Positions 20,684 through 29,286 of a stretch of DNA of 64,000 nt are shown here, in pieces; the stretch's first letter is position 1; the number at the start of each line of letters is the position of its first letter. Below the pieces are notes generated by a model that saw nothing but the letters and a program-made list of their open reading frames with translations, was not told the DNA's origin and searched no databases. The stretch spans positions 124,001 to 188,000 of the forward strand of contig NZ_BLAD01000039.1 of NCBI RefSeq assembly GCF_009687845.1, given 5' to 3'. Both the position numbers and the translations under genes were made by a program. Source of the stretch: Acrocarpospora corrugata (GTDB lineage Bacteria > Actinomycetota > Actinomycetes > Streptosporangiales > Streptosporangiaceae).

Positions 20684-21862
20684 ATGGACGTCATTTACCT
20701 GGACAACTGCGCCACCACCCGGGTGGACGAAGAAGTGCTCGACGCGATGCTCCCGTACCTGCGGGAGGAGTTCGGCAACCCGTCCTCCCCGCACCTGCTG
20801 GGCAAGCGGGCCCGCCGGGCGGTGGACGCGGCCACCGAGTCGGTCGCCGGACTGCTCGGCGCCGATCCGGCCGGCATCGTGTTCACCTCGGGCGCGACCG
20901 AGAGCAACAACATCGCGCTGCTCGGCGTGTTCGGTCACGGCGACCGCGCCCCGGTCAACGCGGTGTTCTGCCCCACCGACCACAAGTCGTCGCTGTCGAT
21001 CGCCCGCGCGCTGCGCGAACGCGGCGTCGGCATCAGGACCACGGCGGTCCGGGCCGACGGCGTGGTCGACCTCGCCAGGTTCGCCAACCTGCTCGACTTC
21101 GACACCCGGGTGGCCACGGTGGCCTGGGTGAACAGCGAGATCGGCACGATCCAGCCGGTCCGCGAGATGGCCGCGCTCTGCCACGAGAGCGGCGCGCTGC
21201 TGCACGTCGACGCCGCTCCGGCGGCGGGCCGGATCCCGATCGACGTGGTCGGCACGGCCGTCGACACGCTGGCCATGTCCGCCCACAAGATCGGCGGCCC
21301 GAAGGGGATCGGCGTCCTGTGCATCCGGCCGGAGATCCGCCGCAGGATCCGCCCCATCACCCACGGCGGCGGCCAGTACGACCTGCGCAGCGGCACCATC
21401 CCCACCCACCTGGTGGTCGGCCTCGGCAAGGCCTGCCAGCTGGCCGCGGCCCGGATGGCGGAGGACGGCGAGAAGGTCGCGGTGCTGCGCTCGATCGCGA
21501 TGGAGCTGCTCACCCGCCGGATTCCCGGCCTGCGGATCAACGGCCACCCGCGGGCCGGCGTCCCGCACGTGCTGAACCTGGTGCTGCCGGGGGTGCGCGG
21601 CGAGAGCCTGGTGGCGAGCCTGCCGTCGGTGGCGCTGTCCACCGGATCGGCGTGCAACTCCGACTCCCAGGAGCCCTCACCGGTGCTCACCGCGATCGGG
21701 GTGAGCGCCGAGGATGCCAACAGCTCCATCCGGATGTGCCTGAGCCCACGCATGACGGCCGAGGAGCTGGTCAGGGGGCTGAACCTGGTCTGCGACCGGG
21801 CTCGCGGCCTGGCCGGCGTGGTGGTGGCGAGGCGTGCGGCCGACGGCGTCGCCGTACTCTGA
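20684..21862 (+). CDS. Cysteine desulfurase (NifS/IscS family, PLP)
   Basis: A 392-residue class V aminotransferase-fold enzyme. The N-terminus YLDNCATT, the PLP lysine K202 in SAHKIGGPKG and the persulfide-forming C324 in STGSACNS are all present, and length is normal for the family. It mobilises sulfur from L-cysteine as an enzyme persulfide. No IscU, SufB or ThiI-type partner lies in the window, so the acceptor may be the unknown protein immediately upstream. Within a biosynthetic cluster it suggests a sulfur-containing product or thiolation chemistry; a housekeeping copy captured here is the alternative. Confidence 0.93.
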   Translation: MDVIYLDNCATTRVDEEVLDAMLPYLREEFGNPSSPHLLGKRARRAVDAATESVAGLLGADPAGIVFTSGATESNNIALLGVFGHGDRAPVNAVFCPTDHKSSLSIARALRERGVGIRTTAVRADGVVDLARFANLLDFDTRVATVAWVNSEIGTIQPVREMAALCHESGALLHVDAAPAAGRIPIDVVGTAVDTLAMSAHKIGGPKGIGVLCIRPEIRRRIRPITHGGGQYDLRSGTIPTHLVVGLGKACQLAAARMAEDGEKVAVLRSIAMELLTRRIPGLRINGHPRAGVPHVLNLVLPGVRGESLVASLPSVALSTGSACNSDSQEPSPVLTAIGVSAEDANSSIRMCLSPRMTAEELVRGLNLVCDRARGLAGVVVARRAADGVAVL

Positions 21863-21880
21863 GGACGCCCCTGAGGACGC

Positions 21881-21909
21881 GGGGCCCGCCGTGACACACG
21901 GCGGGCCCC
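21881..21909. terminator. Bidirectional hairpin ending two convergent operons
   Basis: A perfect 13-bp inverted repeat (GGGGCCCGCCGTG / CACGGCGGGCCCC) with an ACA loop fills the 49-bp gap between the convergent desulfurase and LuxR-type regulator genes. Confidence 0.85.
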
Positions 21910-21911
21910 TC

Positions 21912-22904
21912 TCACGCGCCGCTGGCCAGGAATTTGCGGGCCGCCTGCACCCCGGCCTGGAACCTGCTGGTGGCGTCCAGGTCGCGCATCAGGGTGGCGA
22001 TGTGCCGGCGGCAGCTCCGTACCGACATGCCGAGTTTGCGGGCCACCACCTCGTCGGTGTAGCCCTTCGCCATCAGCCCGGCGATGGCGTGCCGCAGGTC
22101 GTCGGCCACGTTCGCGTAGCCGGAGTCGGCGCTCTCCAGCGGCATCGCGGTGTCCCACAGATGGTCGAACAGGTCGAGCAGGAACCTGACGATGCCGTCG
22201 TTGTGCACCCGCGCCACGTTGGTCTCGCCGTCGGCCAGGCCGAACAGCACGACCAGCGACCGGTCGAAGACGACCGCGGAGCGGGGGATGTGACTGACCG
22301 TGCCGATCGCGGCGCCCGCGTCGGTGAGCTGCTTCAGCTTCATCCGGGTGGACAGGTCGGCCCGGTTCCGGTGCCGGCAGATGATCCGCACGGTGACGCC
22401 GCGCGCGAGCAGCGGCAGGTACGCCTGCGCCAGCTCCTCGGCGTCCTCCTCACTGGACTGCAGAACCAGCACCTCGGTACGGCAGGCGTCGCCGGCCATC
22501 TTCAGAAAGCCGCGCACCTCCAGCGACCCGACCAGATACTCGATCGGCGACGGCGCCGAGGTGGGGCCGCGGTAGTCCTCCCGGAACACGTCCTTGATCT
22601 GGTCGATCAGCTCGCGCCGCTGGTAGATCTCCCGCTCCACCGAGGAGACCAGCGCGTTGGCCGCGACCTGCGGGTCCACCGGGATGAACCGGCGGGCCGC
22701 CCCGTCCACGGCGCGTAACAGGCGGTTCTCGACGAGCTGGTCCACCGCCTCGTTCAGCTCGTGCATGCCGATGCCGAGCTCGACGGCGGCCACATCCAGG
22801 ACGTCGATGGCCCCGTTCCTGGTCGCGTAGCGGTAGACGCCGGCGACGTTGGCGCCACCGGCGCGGACGGAATCGGAAAGCCACCTGGTGGTCGAATTCA
22901 TCAT
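21912..22904 (-). CDS. TrmB-like / LuxR-type HTH transcriptional regulator
   Basis: A 330-residue regulator. The N-terminal third resembles a winged-helix unit (IDVLDVAAVELGIGMHELN), the middle a PLD-like sensing domain of TrmB-type regulators (EVLVLQSSEE, RGVTVRIICRH, VVFDRSLVVLFG), and the C-terminus a LuxR HTH (GYTDEVVARKLGMSVRSCRRHI). It has no receiver or kinase domain. It is the last gene of the 18-gene minus-strand operon, 11 bases after the exporter genes. It may sense the product or a sugar-like ligand and control export or biosynthesis; the target is unknown. The tandem ATGs at 22904 and 22901 are equally plausible starts. Confidence 0.82.
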   Translation of the reverse strand: MMNSTTRWLSDSVRAGGANVAGVYRYATRNGAIDVLDVAAVELGIGMHELNEAVDQLVENRLLRAVDGAARRFIPVDPQVAANALVSSVEREIYQRRELIDQIKDVFREDYRGPTSAPSPIEYLVGSLEVRGFLKMAGDACRTEVLVLQSSEEDAEELAQAYLPLLARGVTVRIICRHRNRADLSTRMKLKQLTDAGAAIGTVSHIPRSAVVFDRSLVVLFGLADGETNVARVHNDGIVRFLLDLFDHLWDTAMPLESADSGYANVADDLRHAIAGLMAKGYTDEVVARKLGMSVRSCRRHIATLMRDLDATSRFQAGVQAARKFLASGA

Positions 22905-22915
22905 GTGCTGTCTCC

Positions 22916-24058
22916 TCAGAGGATTCTCGTGCGTCGGCTGAACAGGACCAGGGACAGGCTCAGCAGGACGGCGGCCATGACGGCCAGTACGGCGACGTCG
23001 AGCAGCACGTCGCCGAGCCCGGTGCCGGGCCGGGACAGAGTCAGGAGCGCGTCCATTCCCCACAAGTGCGGGAACAGCCGCCCGATGGCGTTGAGCGTGT
23101 CGCCGGCGGCCTCGCTGGGCCACAGGCAGCCGCCGAGCATGCCGAGCACGATGCCGAGCGGCGGCCCGATCGCGGACGGCTGCGCGGAGGAGCGGACCAG
23201 GCTGCCCATCAGAATCGCGGCGCCGGTGGAGACCAGCGCGAACACGCCGACGACGGTGGCGACGCCGAGCGGCTGGCCCCAGGAGACGCCGAACAGCAGG
23301 GAGCTCACCACCATGATCAGCACGGCTTGGGCGGCGGCCACGATGAACCGGCTGAGCGCCTCGCCGAACAGGACGGCGCCGCGCCGCACCGGGGCGGCGA
23401 AGGCCCGCTGCAGCATGCCGATGCGGCGGCTCTCGGCGAGCGCGGCGGCGACGGCCATGGAGTTGATGAAGGTGAACAGCAGCAGGTTGGCCGGGGCGGT
23501 GTAGGCGAACCCGCGCGGCGTGCCGGACGCGGTCGAGGAGTTGACCACGTCGACATCGGCCGAGGCGGCCTCCGCCTTCCGTACCAGCGCGGCGGCCTCG
23601 GCCGGGGTGGCGCCGGCCGAGGTGGCGGCGCGGGTGGCTTCGATGACGGCCGCGACCTTGCCGACCGCGACGTCGACGGCGCTGCGCGCGGCCATGCCGC
23701 TGCCGTTGGACTGCGTCATGACCAGCTCGAATTTGGTCGAGCCCGGCGGGATGACGACCCCGGCGGCCAGCGCGCCCGCCCGCACTCCGGCCCGCAGTTC
23801 CGCTTTGCCGGCGACTGCGGTGATCTCCAGGTCGGGGTGCGCGCGCAGTTCCCGCAGGACGGCGGCGGCCACCGGGTCGAAGTCCTGGGCGACCACGCCG
23901 ACCGGCAGCCGGGACGCGGCGGTGCCGCCGCCCAGCGCCATGCCGACGAAGATGATGCTGACGAACGGCATCACCACGATGAAGAACAGGCCGACCCGGT
24001 CGCGGGAGTGGCGGCGCAGGTTGGCGGCGACGAGCGCCCAGACAGGGTGCGGTCTCAT
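22916..24058 (-). CDS. ABC-2 type transporter permease
   Basis: A 380-residue membrane protein with one N-terminal membrane helix (VGLFFIVVMPFVSIIFVG), a large extracytoplasmic domain (about 50-190) and five C-terminal helices, the usual ABC-2 exporter permease layout. Its start overlaps the preceding permease gene by ATGA. With the second permease and the ATPase it forms a DrrAB-type exporter, probably for the cluster product and so also a self-resistance factor. Confidence 0.9.
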   Translation of the reverse strand: MRPHPVWALVAANLRRHSRDRVGLFFIVVMPFVSIIFVGMALGGGTAASRLPVGVVAQDFDPVAAAVLRELRAHPDLEITAVAGKAELRAGVRAGALAAGVVIPPGSTKFELVMTQSNGSGMAARSAVDVAVGKVAAVIEATRAATSAGATPAEAAALVRKAEAASADVDVVNSSTASGTPRGFAYTAPANLLLFTFINSMAVAAALAESRRIGMLQRAFAAPVRRGAVLFGEALSRFIVAAAQAVLIMVVSSLLFGVSWGQPLGVATVVGVFALVSTGAAILMGSLVRSSAQPSAIGPPLGIVLGMLGGCLWPSEAAGDTLNAIGRLFPHLWGMDALLTLSRPGTGLGDVLLDVAVLAVMAAVLLSLSLVLFSRRTRIL

Positions 24059-25233
24059 CCGAGCAGTCCTTTCCTGAAACCCATCGCGGACAGCCCGAAG
24101 GCGACCACGGCGATCGCGCACAGCACGCCGATCGGCGCGGCCACCGAGGCCAGCCCCGCGCCGGAGCCGGCCAGCCCGGTCAGCCCGGTGGTGGTCCAGG
24201 CGTTCGGGGTGAACAGGGCGAGCTTCTGGAGCACGTCGGGCAGGCTGTAGAGCGGGACCAGGCTGCCGCCGAAGAACGCGGCCACGAACGAGATCACCAT
24301 GATCACTCCGTCCGCCTGGGCGTCGGTCCTGGCCCGGCTGGCGACCAGCATGGTGATCGCGGTGGCGGCCAGCACGTGCGCCAGCAGGAGGGTGAACACG
24401 GCCACCGGGTCCCCCCAGCTGGAGCCGAAGATCAGCACCGAGGACGCCCAGGTGACGCAGACGCTGACCATGGCCAGGCCGAACCCGACGACGGCCTTGC
24501 CGGCGATCGGCACCCAGGCGTGGATCGGTCCGGCCCGCATCCGGTCCAGGGTGCCCTGCTTGCGTTCGATCAGCAGGCTGCGGAAGGACGCGCCGACCAC
24601 GAAGAAGGCGAACAGCGCCGCCATCCCCGCGCCGTAGTAGACCGACAGGTCGACCTTGCCGCCGGCCATCGGGTCGTTCGCCAAGGTCAGGGCGGGCCCG
24701 CCGGCGCCGTTGCGCTCCACGAACTCCTTGACCTCAGAAGCGGGCACGCCCGCGTCCAGGGAGGCGCGGACCGCGAGCGTGCGGGCCCGCACCAGGGCGG
24801 AGATCCGGTCCACGACCGCGTTCGCGACCACTCCGGCCAGCGGCGTGTCCGCCGAGGTCAGCACGCCGACCTGGCCGCCTTCGCCGGCGCCGACGCTGGT
24901 GCTGAAGCCCGCGGGGAACACGATCGCGGCCCCGATGTCGCCGGCGTCCAGGGCGGTCTGGGCCTGCTCGCGGCCGGGCAGGTCGCGCAGCGTCAGCACG
25001 CCTTCGAGCTCGGTGGAGGCGGTGAGCTCCCGCCGGACGCCGGCCGGGAACTCGCCGCCGTCCAGGTCGACGAAGCCCACGGTGGCCCGCAGCGGCGGGT
25101 CGTCGCCGCCGAGCGCCACGCCGAACAGGGTGGCCATGGCCACCGGCACGACGATCGCGATGACCAGGGCGGTCCGATCCCGGATCCGGGTGCGGAGCTC
25201 CAGGGCGCTCACGGTGAGAAGCGGTCGCAACAT
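24055..25233 (-). CDS. ABC-2 type transporter permease
   Basis: A 392-residue paralogue of the following permease with the same layout: one N-terminal helix (TALVIAIVVPVAMATLFGVAL), an extracytoplasmic domain and a bundle of C-terminal helices. One base separates it from the ATPase gene, and its stop overlaps the next permease start. The two permeases probably form a heterodimer. Confidence 0.9.
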   Translation of the reverse strand: MLRPLLTVSALELRTRIRDRTALVIAIVVPVAMATLFGVALGGDDPPLRATVGFVDLDGGEFPAGVRRELTASTELEGVLTLRDLPGREQAQTALDAGDIGAAIVFPAGFSTSVGAGEGGQVGVLTSADTPLAGVVANAVVDRISALVRARTLAVRASLDAGVPASEVKEFVERNGAGGPALTLANDPMAGGKVDLSVYYGAGMAALFAFFVVGASFRSLLIERKQGTLDRMRAGPIHAWVPIAGKAVVGFGLAMVSVCVTWASSVLIFGSSWGDPVAVFTLLLAHVLAATAITMLVASRARTDAQADGVIMVISFVAAFFGGSLVPLYSLPDVLQKLALFTPNAWTTTGLTGLAGSGAGLASVAAPIGVLCAIAVVAFGLSAMGFRKGLLG

Positions 25234-25234
25234 G

Positions 25235-26173
25235 TCAGTCCCTGAGCGTGCTGCCGGTGAGGTGCAGGAAGGTGGCCTCTAGGTCGGGTTCGACGACCTC
25301 CACGGCGGTGACGGTGGCGATGCCGTCGACCGTGGAGATGATCGCGGGCAGCAGGTACCGGCCGCCTTCGGCGATCAGCCGGACCGACCCGGCCGAGGTG
25401 CGGACCGCCTCGGTGACGCCGCCCACGCCGTGCAGCTTGGCGAGCGCGGTCTCGACGTCGCCGTCCAGGGTCAGCTCGATCCGGTCGACGCCGCCGACCA
25501 GCTCGATCAGCTCGTGCCGGGTGCCCTCGGCGACGATGGCGCCGTGGTCGATGATGGCGACCCGGTGGCAGAGCCGCTCGACCTCCTCCATGTAGTGCGA
25601 GGTGTAGAGCAGGGCCATGCCGTCGGCCACCAGGCGTTCGACGCCGTCCAGGATGGACTTGCGGCTCTGCGGGTCGACGCCGACCGTGGGCTCGTCCAGG
25701 ATGAGCAGCTCGGGGCGGTGCAGCAGGGCGGCGCCGATGTTGATGCGCCGCTTCATGCCGCCGGAGTAGGTGTCGAGTTTGGCGTCGGCACGGTCGGCGA
25801 GCCCGACCAGGTCGAGCACCTCCTCGACGCGCCCGCGCAGCGCCTTGCGCGGGAGGCCGAACAGGCGGCCGAAGAAGCGCAGGTTCTCCCGGCCGGTCAG
25901 GTCCGGGTAGAGGGCGATCTCCTGCGGAACGTAGCCGATCTTCGCCTTGGCCGCCATGGGCTCGGCCGCCAGGTCGGTGCCGCCGACCACGACCGTGCCG
26001 GTGTCGGGCTTGAGCAGGCCGACCAGCATGGAGATCGTGGTGGTCTTGCCGGCGCCGTTGGGGCCCAGCAGCCCGTACGCCTCACCCGGGGCGATGGTGA
26101 ATCCGACGTCCCGGACCGCGATCGCGCCGCCGTAACGCTTGCTGAGGTTCGCGCAGGTCAGCGTGTTGGTCAT
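25235..26173 (-). CDS. ABC transporter ATP-binding protein (DrrA-like)
   Basis: A 312-residue ATPase with Walker [11 protein letters not shown], signature YSGGMKRR, Walker [13 protein letters not shown] and a switch His ([14 protein letters not shown]), followed by the C-terminal extension typical of drug-export ATPases. The start is the ATG overlapping the beta-helix gene stop (ATGA). It energises the two ABC-2 permeases. Confidence 0.95.
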   Translation of the reverse strand: MTNTLTCANLSKRYGGAIAVRDVGFTIAPGEAYGLLGPNGAGKTTTISMLVGLLKPDTGTVVVGGTDLAAEPMAAKAKIGYVPQEIALYPDLTGRENLRFFGRLFGLPRKALRGRVEEVLDLVGLADRADAKLDTYSGGMKRRINIGAALLHRPELLILDEPTVGVDPQSRKSILDGVERLVADGMALLYTSHYMEEVERLCHRVAIIDHGAIVAEGTRHELIELVGGVDRIELTLDGDVETALAKLHGVGGVTEAVRTSAGSVRLIAEGGRYLLPAIISTVDGIATVTAVEVVEPDLEATFLHLTGSTLRD

Positions 26174-27183
26174 GACCGCCACCCGGCCAGTTCCACGGGG
26201 TCGCCGTTGGCGGCGAGGTTGCCGGCGAAGGTCTGGAGTCCCGTTTCGACGCCGAGCTGGTAGTCCAGCGGGGTGTTGCCGGTGACCCGGTTCCAGAGGA
26301 TGTGGTTGGCCACCGCGTCGTCGCCGCCCCAGCCCTTGGACGAGCCCATCACGAACCCGGCGCCCATCACGGACGGGCCGCTGGGGTGGTTGTCGTGTAT
26401 GTGGTTGTCGACCACGCTGACCCGCTCGGTGCCGATCAGCGCGATCCCCACCCCCGAGATGGGCGGGCCGGCCGCGCCCAGCGAACCGGGGTCGTCGCCG
26501 CCGGCGGCCAGGTCGTTGCCGTGCACGTCGTTGCCGGCGACCAGGCAGTCCCTGACCCCGCCGTCCGGCTCCCCGTCGTAGGTCTGGTTGAGCAGCATCA
26601 GCCCGATCGCGTTGCCGTGGCTGGTGTTGCGCAGCACCCGTACGCCGCTGGAGTTGTCGACGAACACGCCGAACGCGTTGGCGAAGGTCTCGTTGCCCTC
26701 AATGAGGGCCGCACCGGCGCAGAAGCTGACCGCGACACCCGCGTACTGGCTGCCGGAGGCCCGGCAGCTCACCACTTCGCAGCCGGTGCTCTCCCGCACG
26801 TAGACTCCCCAGACCGCGTTGTCCACGACCGTCACATCCCGTACGGCGAGGCCGGTGACGGAGTGGGCGTAGACGCCGGCGCCGGAGAAGCCGCGCACCG
26901 AGAGCCCGGTGACGGTGAGGTCGCGGACGCCGTGCGCGACGACGCCGGAGACCACGTCCTCACTCGCGTCGTGCAGTTTGGGCATGTCGGCGCGCACCCC
27001 CGGCCCGGGGACCAGCACCGCCCCCTCACCGTGCAGGGTCACCCCGTCATGCCTGATCCAGACGCTTCCCGGGTACGTCCCCGGGGCGAGCAGGATCGTC
27101 GCGCCGGGGCCCGCCTCGTCCAGTGCGTCCTGGATCGACTCACCGGGCCGGACTGTTCGGTTTCCGGACATCGTTATGGACAT
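26170..27183 (-). CDS. Right-handed parallel beta-helix repeat protein
   Basis: A 337-residue protein that starts like NosD/pectate-lyase-type beta-helices (SIQDALDEAGPGATILLAPGTY) and continues as about ten PbH1-like coils, with repeated patterns such as GVYAHSVTGLAVRDVTV, GVYVRESTGCEVVS and GVFVDNSSGVRVLRN. No signal peptide is visible, which is unusual for secreted beta-helix lyases and points to a cytoplasmic role. Its start overlaps the PPTase stop by 10 nt and its stop overlaps the ABC ATPase start, so it is embedded in the biosynthetic operon. Possible roles include an epimerase, lyase or cyclase on a carrier-bound intermediate; none is shown. Confidence 0.85.
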   Translation of the reverse strand: MSITMSGNRTVRPGESIQDALDEAGPGATILLAPGTYPGSVWIRHDGVTLHGEGAVLVPGPGVRADMPKLHDASEDVVSGVVAHGVRDLTVTGLSVRGFSGAGVYAHSVTGLAVRDVTVVDNAVWGVYVRESTGCEVVSCRASGSQYAGVAVSFCAGAALIEGNETFANAFGVFVDNSSGVRVLRNTSHGNAIGLMLLNQTYDGEPDGGVRDCLVAGNDVHGNDLAAGGDDPGSLGAAGPPISGVGIALIGTERVSVVDNHIHDNHPSGPSVMGAGFVMGSSKGWGGDDAVANHILWNRVTGNTPLDYQLGVETGLQTFAGNLAANGDPVELAGWRS

Positions 27184-27635
27184 CGGGCGTCCTTCCTGTG
27201 GACGTAGACGACCGCCAGCGAGACGAGCAGCCCGTCGCCGCTCCCCCAGCGGGCCGCGCCCGCCACCGGGCCGGCCAGGCGGAGGCGGGCGGCGTCCCGG
27301 CAGGCGCCGCTCAGGGTGTAGGCCGCGCCGCCGGTCAGGGTCAGGCCGGTGGCGGCGGTGAGTTCGGCCGCCGCCTCATCGAGCAGCTCGCCGGTCCAGC
27401 CCGGCGGCGGCTCCCGCACGGCCTCGAAGTCGTGCCAGGTGAAGCCGGGCGGGCGGCCGCCGACCGCCTTGATGAAGCTCTCCTTGACCGAGAACGTCGC
27501 CGTGCCCGGACTGAGGTCGCGTTCCGCGACGGTGGTGAGGTGGCGGGTGAAGGTCGCGCCGCCGCGCGCGGCGGCCCTGGCCAGCCGGTCTGCCGCGACG
27601 ATGTCCACTCCGATCAGGACGGCGGGAACGGTCAT
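27174..27635 (-). CDS. Holo-ACP synthase type 4'-phosphopantetheinyl transferase
   Basis: A 153-residue AcpS-family protein with both family motifs: IGVDIV at the N-terminus (metal-binding Asp) and FSVKESFIKAVGG (metal-binding Glu and catalytic Lys). It should transfer phosphopantetheine from CoA to the ACPs of this cluster. It overlaps the hydrolase stop (ATGA) upstream and the beta-helix gene downstream. A second, degenerate homologue lies at 29286-29723. Confidence 0.88.
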   Translation of the reverse strand: MTVPAVLIGVDIVAADRLARAAARGGATFTRHLTTVAERDLSPGTATFSVKESFIKAVGGRPPGFTWHDFEAVREPPPGWTGELLDEAAAELTAATGLTLTGGAAYTLSGACRDAARLRLAGPVAGAARWGSGDGLLVSLAVVYVHRKDARCP

Positions 27636-28417
27636 GCCGGCACCCGGCCGCAGCGGTCCAGGAAGGATTCCAGGAACGCGGTGTAGTCGGCGGCCTTTTC
27701 GATCATCGGGATGTGGCCGCTGTCGGCCACCACGACGACCTCGGTCTCCGGGTATTCGGCGAGCAGCTCCAGCCAGGGGTCGACGGGGGTCATCCGGTCG
27801 TGCCGGCCCCACACGTACGCGGACGGGCAGCGCACCTGGTCCAGCGCGGGCCGTACCCGGTAGCGGCGGGTGGCCTTGATGCTGCGGGCCATGCTGACCA
27901 TCGCCTCGGGCCGCAGCAGCATGGTGCCGACGCCGTCCATCTGCTCCTGGGTGAAGAACCGCTCCTCGCCGTGGAACAGCGCGGCCATCATCCGGTCGCC
28001 GAACTCCGCGCCGACCGGTCGCACGCTGGCGCGCCGGTCGAAGCTGAGGCCGACGTCGGGGTCGGGGGTGAGGCCGGGGGCGCCGCTGACCACGATGCCG
28101 CGGACCCGGTCGGGGCACCGCCCGGCGAGGTCGATGGCGACCAGCCCGCCGAGCGAGTTGGCGCACACGATCACCTCGCCCACGCCGGCCTCGTCGCAGG
28201 CCGCCAGCAGCGCGTCGCCGAGCCGTTCGATCGACCCGGCCACCTGCCGGTCCAGGGCGCAGATGGCTTCGTGGGTGCGGAGCACCGGCCACCCGGCCGC
28301 CGCCAGGCGCCGGTAGGGGTGCTCCCAGATCCAGCCGCCGGCGAACAGCGCGGACATGAACACCACGGTCGGCTGGTCGCCGTCCCCCGGCGCGTGCTCG
28401 TAGGTGAAATCGGTCAT
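27632..28417 (-). CDS. Alpha/beta hydrolase
   Basis: A 261-residue alpha/beta hydrolase. The nucleophile Ser lies in CANSLGG (an Ala-Asn variant of the usual GxSxG elbow), an acid candidate in WGRHDRM, and the His in DSGHIPM. The start at 28417 lies 12 bases after the preceding stop. It could be a thioesterase-like release enzyme or an ester hydrolase. It is coupled to the downstream PPTase by ATGA. Confidence 0.85.
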   Translation of the reverse strand: MTDFTYEHAPGDGDQPTVVFMSALFAGGWIWEHPYRRLAAAGWPVLRTHEAICALDRQVAGSIERLGDALLAACDEAGVGEVIVCANSLGGLVAIDLAGRCPDRVRGIVVSGAPGLTPDPDVGLSFDRRASVRPVGAEFGDRMMAALFHGEERFFTQEQMDGVGTMLLRPEAMVSMARSIKATRRYRVRPALDQVRCPSAYVWGRHDRMTPVDPWLELLAEYPETEVVVVADSGHIPMIEKAADYTAFLESFLDRCGRVPA

Positions 28418-28428
28418 CGGTGCTCCAG

Positions 28429-29286
28429 TCACAGTAGGGGGACGTCGTCGGGGGTCCACCCGCAGCCGCAGGCAGCGCCATCACCATCGCCGTCGCCGGC
28501 GCCGAGCTTGACGACGGTGCCGCAGTCGGCGCAGCGGGCGTACTCGCGGATGGCCTCGGGGATCAGCAGGCCGGTGAGGGCTCGGGCGCAGAGCCCGGCC
28601 TTGAAGAACCGGCGCATCGCCCGCTGGTGCGGCCGGGCGTGCACGGCGCGCACCGACTCCGGCCGGTCGAACGCCGTGAGCGTGTACTTGCGGTTGCCGA
28701 TGTCGAACGTGGCGACCCCGAGGAAGCCCCTGGAGGTCCGCAGCCCTTTGACGATCTCCACGCTGAGCAGGTCCACGTCGGCCGCCTCCGCCTCGTCCCT
28801 GACCTCCAGCCAGGTCAGCGTGAACGCGCCGGGCCGGTCGGTACGGCTGCTCGCCGCCCGCGCGCTGACCCCGAACTCGCGCACCTCGTCGGCGGCGGGC
28901 ACGAACCTGGCCGTGTACCCGAGCGCTTCTGCGACGGCCAGCCGGTCGAAGCAGCGCCGGACCATCCCGTCGGCGGTGACCAGGTCGGTCCCGGCCACGC
29001 GGACGGCGCCGCCGACGGCGGGCATCCCCAGGTAGGAGGCACGGTGGTCGGCTTCCATCACCCACCAGACGGTCGCGGCGTCCGCGTCGCCGGTCACCCG
29101 CTCGACCTGGAAGCGCAGGTTCTTGAAGCGCTCCATGACCTCGGCCGCGTGCGCGGCCAGCGCGTCACCGGCCAGCGAGCCGTCGGTGTCGGGGTCCTGG
29201 AACCCGGTGACCGAGGCGGCCACGGCGGCGGGATCGGCGTTCCGCCAGGCTTCCAGATTCGCTTCGGCGATCTTCCGTGCGTCCAT
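28429..29286 (-). CDS. SnoaL-like domain fused to a ferredoxin-like domain and a C-terminal zinc-ribbon-like tail
   Basis: A 285-residue protein. Residues 1-130 look like a SnoaL/NTF2-type cone (NLEAWRNADPAAVAASV at the start), the fold of polyketide cyclases. Residues about 145-230 (TLTWLEV, LLSVEIVKG, FLGVATF) resemble a ferredoxin-like, monooxygenase-type domain. The C-terminus has CADC and CGCGW, a possible zinc-binding pair. Start and preceding stop share one base (TGATG). It may be a cyclase or an accessory enzyme for the dissociated PKS. I do not know this exact architecture. Confidence 0.65.
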   Translation of the reverse strand: MDARKIAEANLEAWRNADPAAVAASVTGFQDPDTDGSLAGDALAAHAAEVMERFKNLRFQVERVTGDADAATVWWVMEADHRASYLGMPAVGGAVRVAGTDLVTADGMVRRCFDRLAVAEALGYTARFVPAADEVREFGVSARAASSRTDRPGAFTLTWLEVRDEAEAADVDLLSVEIVKGLRTSRGFLGVATFDIGNRKYTLTAFDRPESVRAVHARPHQRAMRRFFKAGLCARALTGLLIPEAIREYARCADCGTVVKLGAGDGDGDGAACGCGWTPDDVPLL

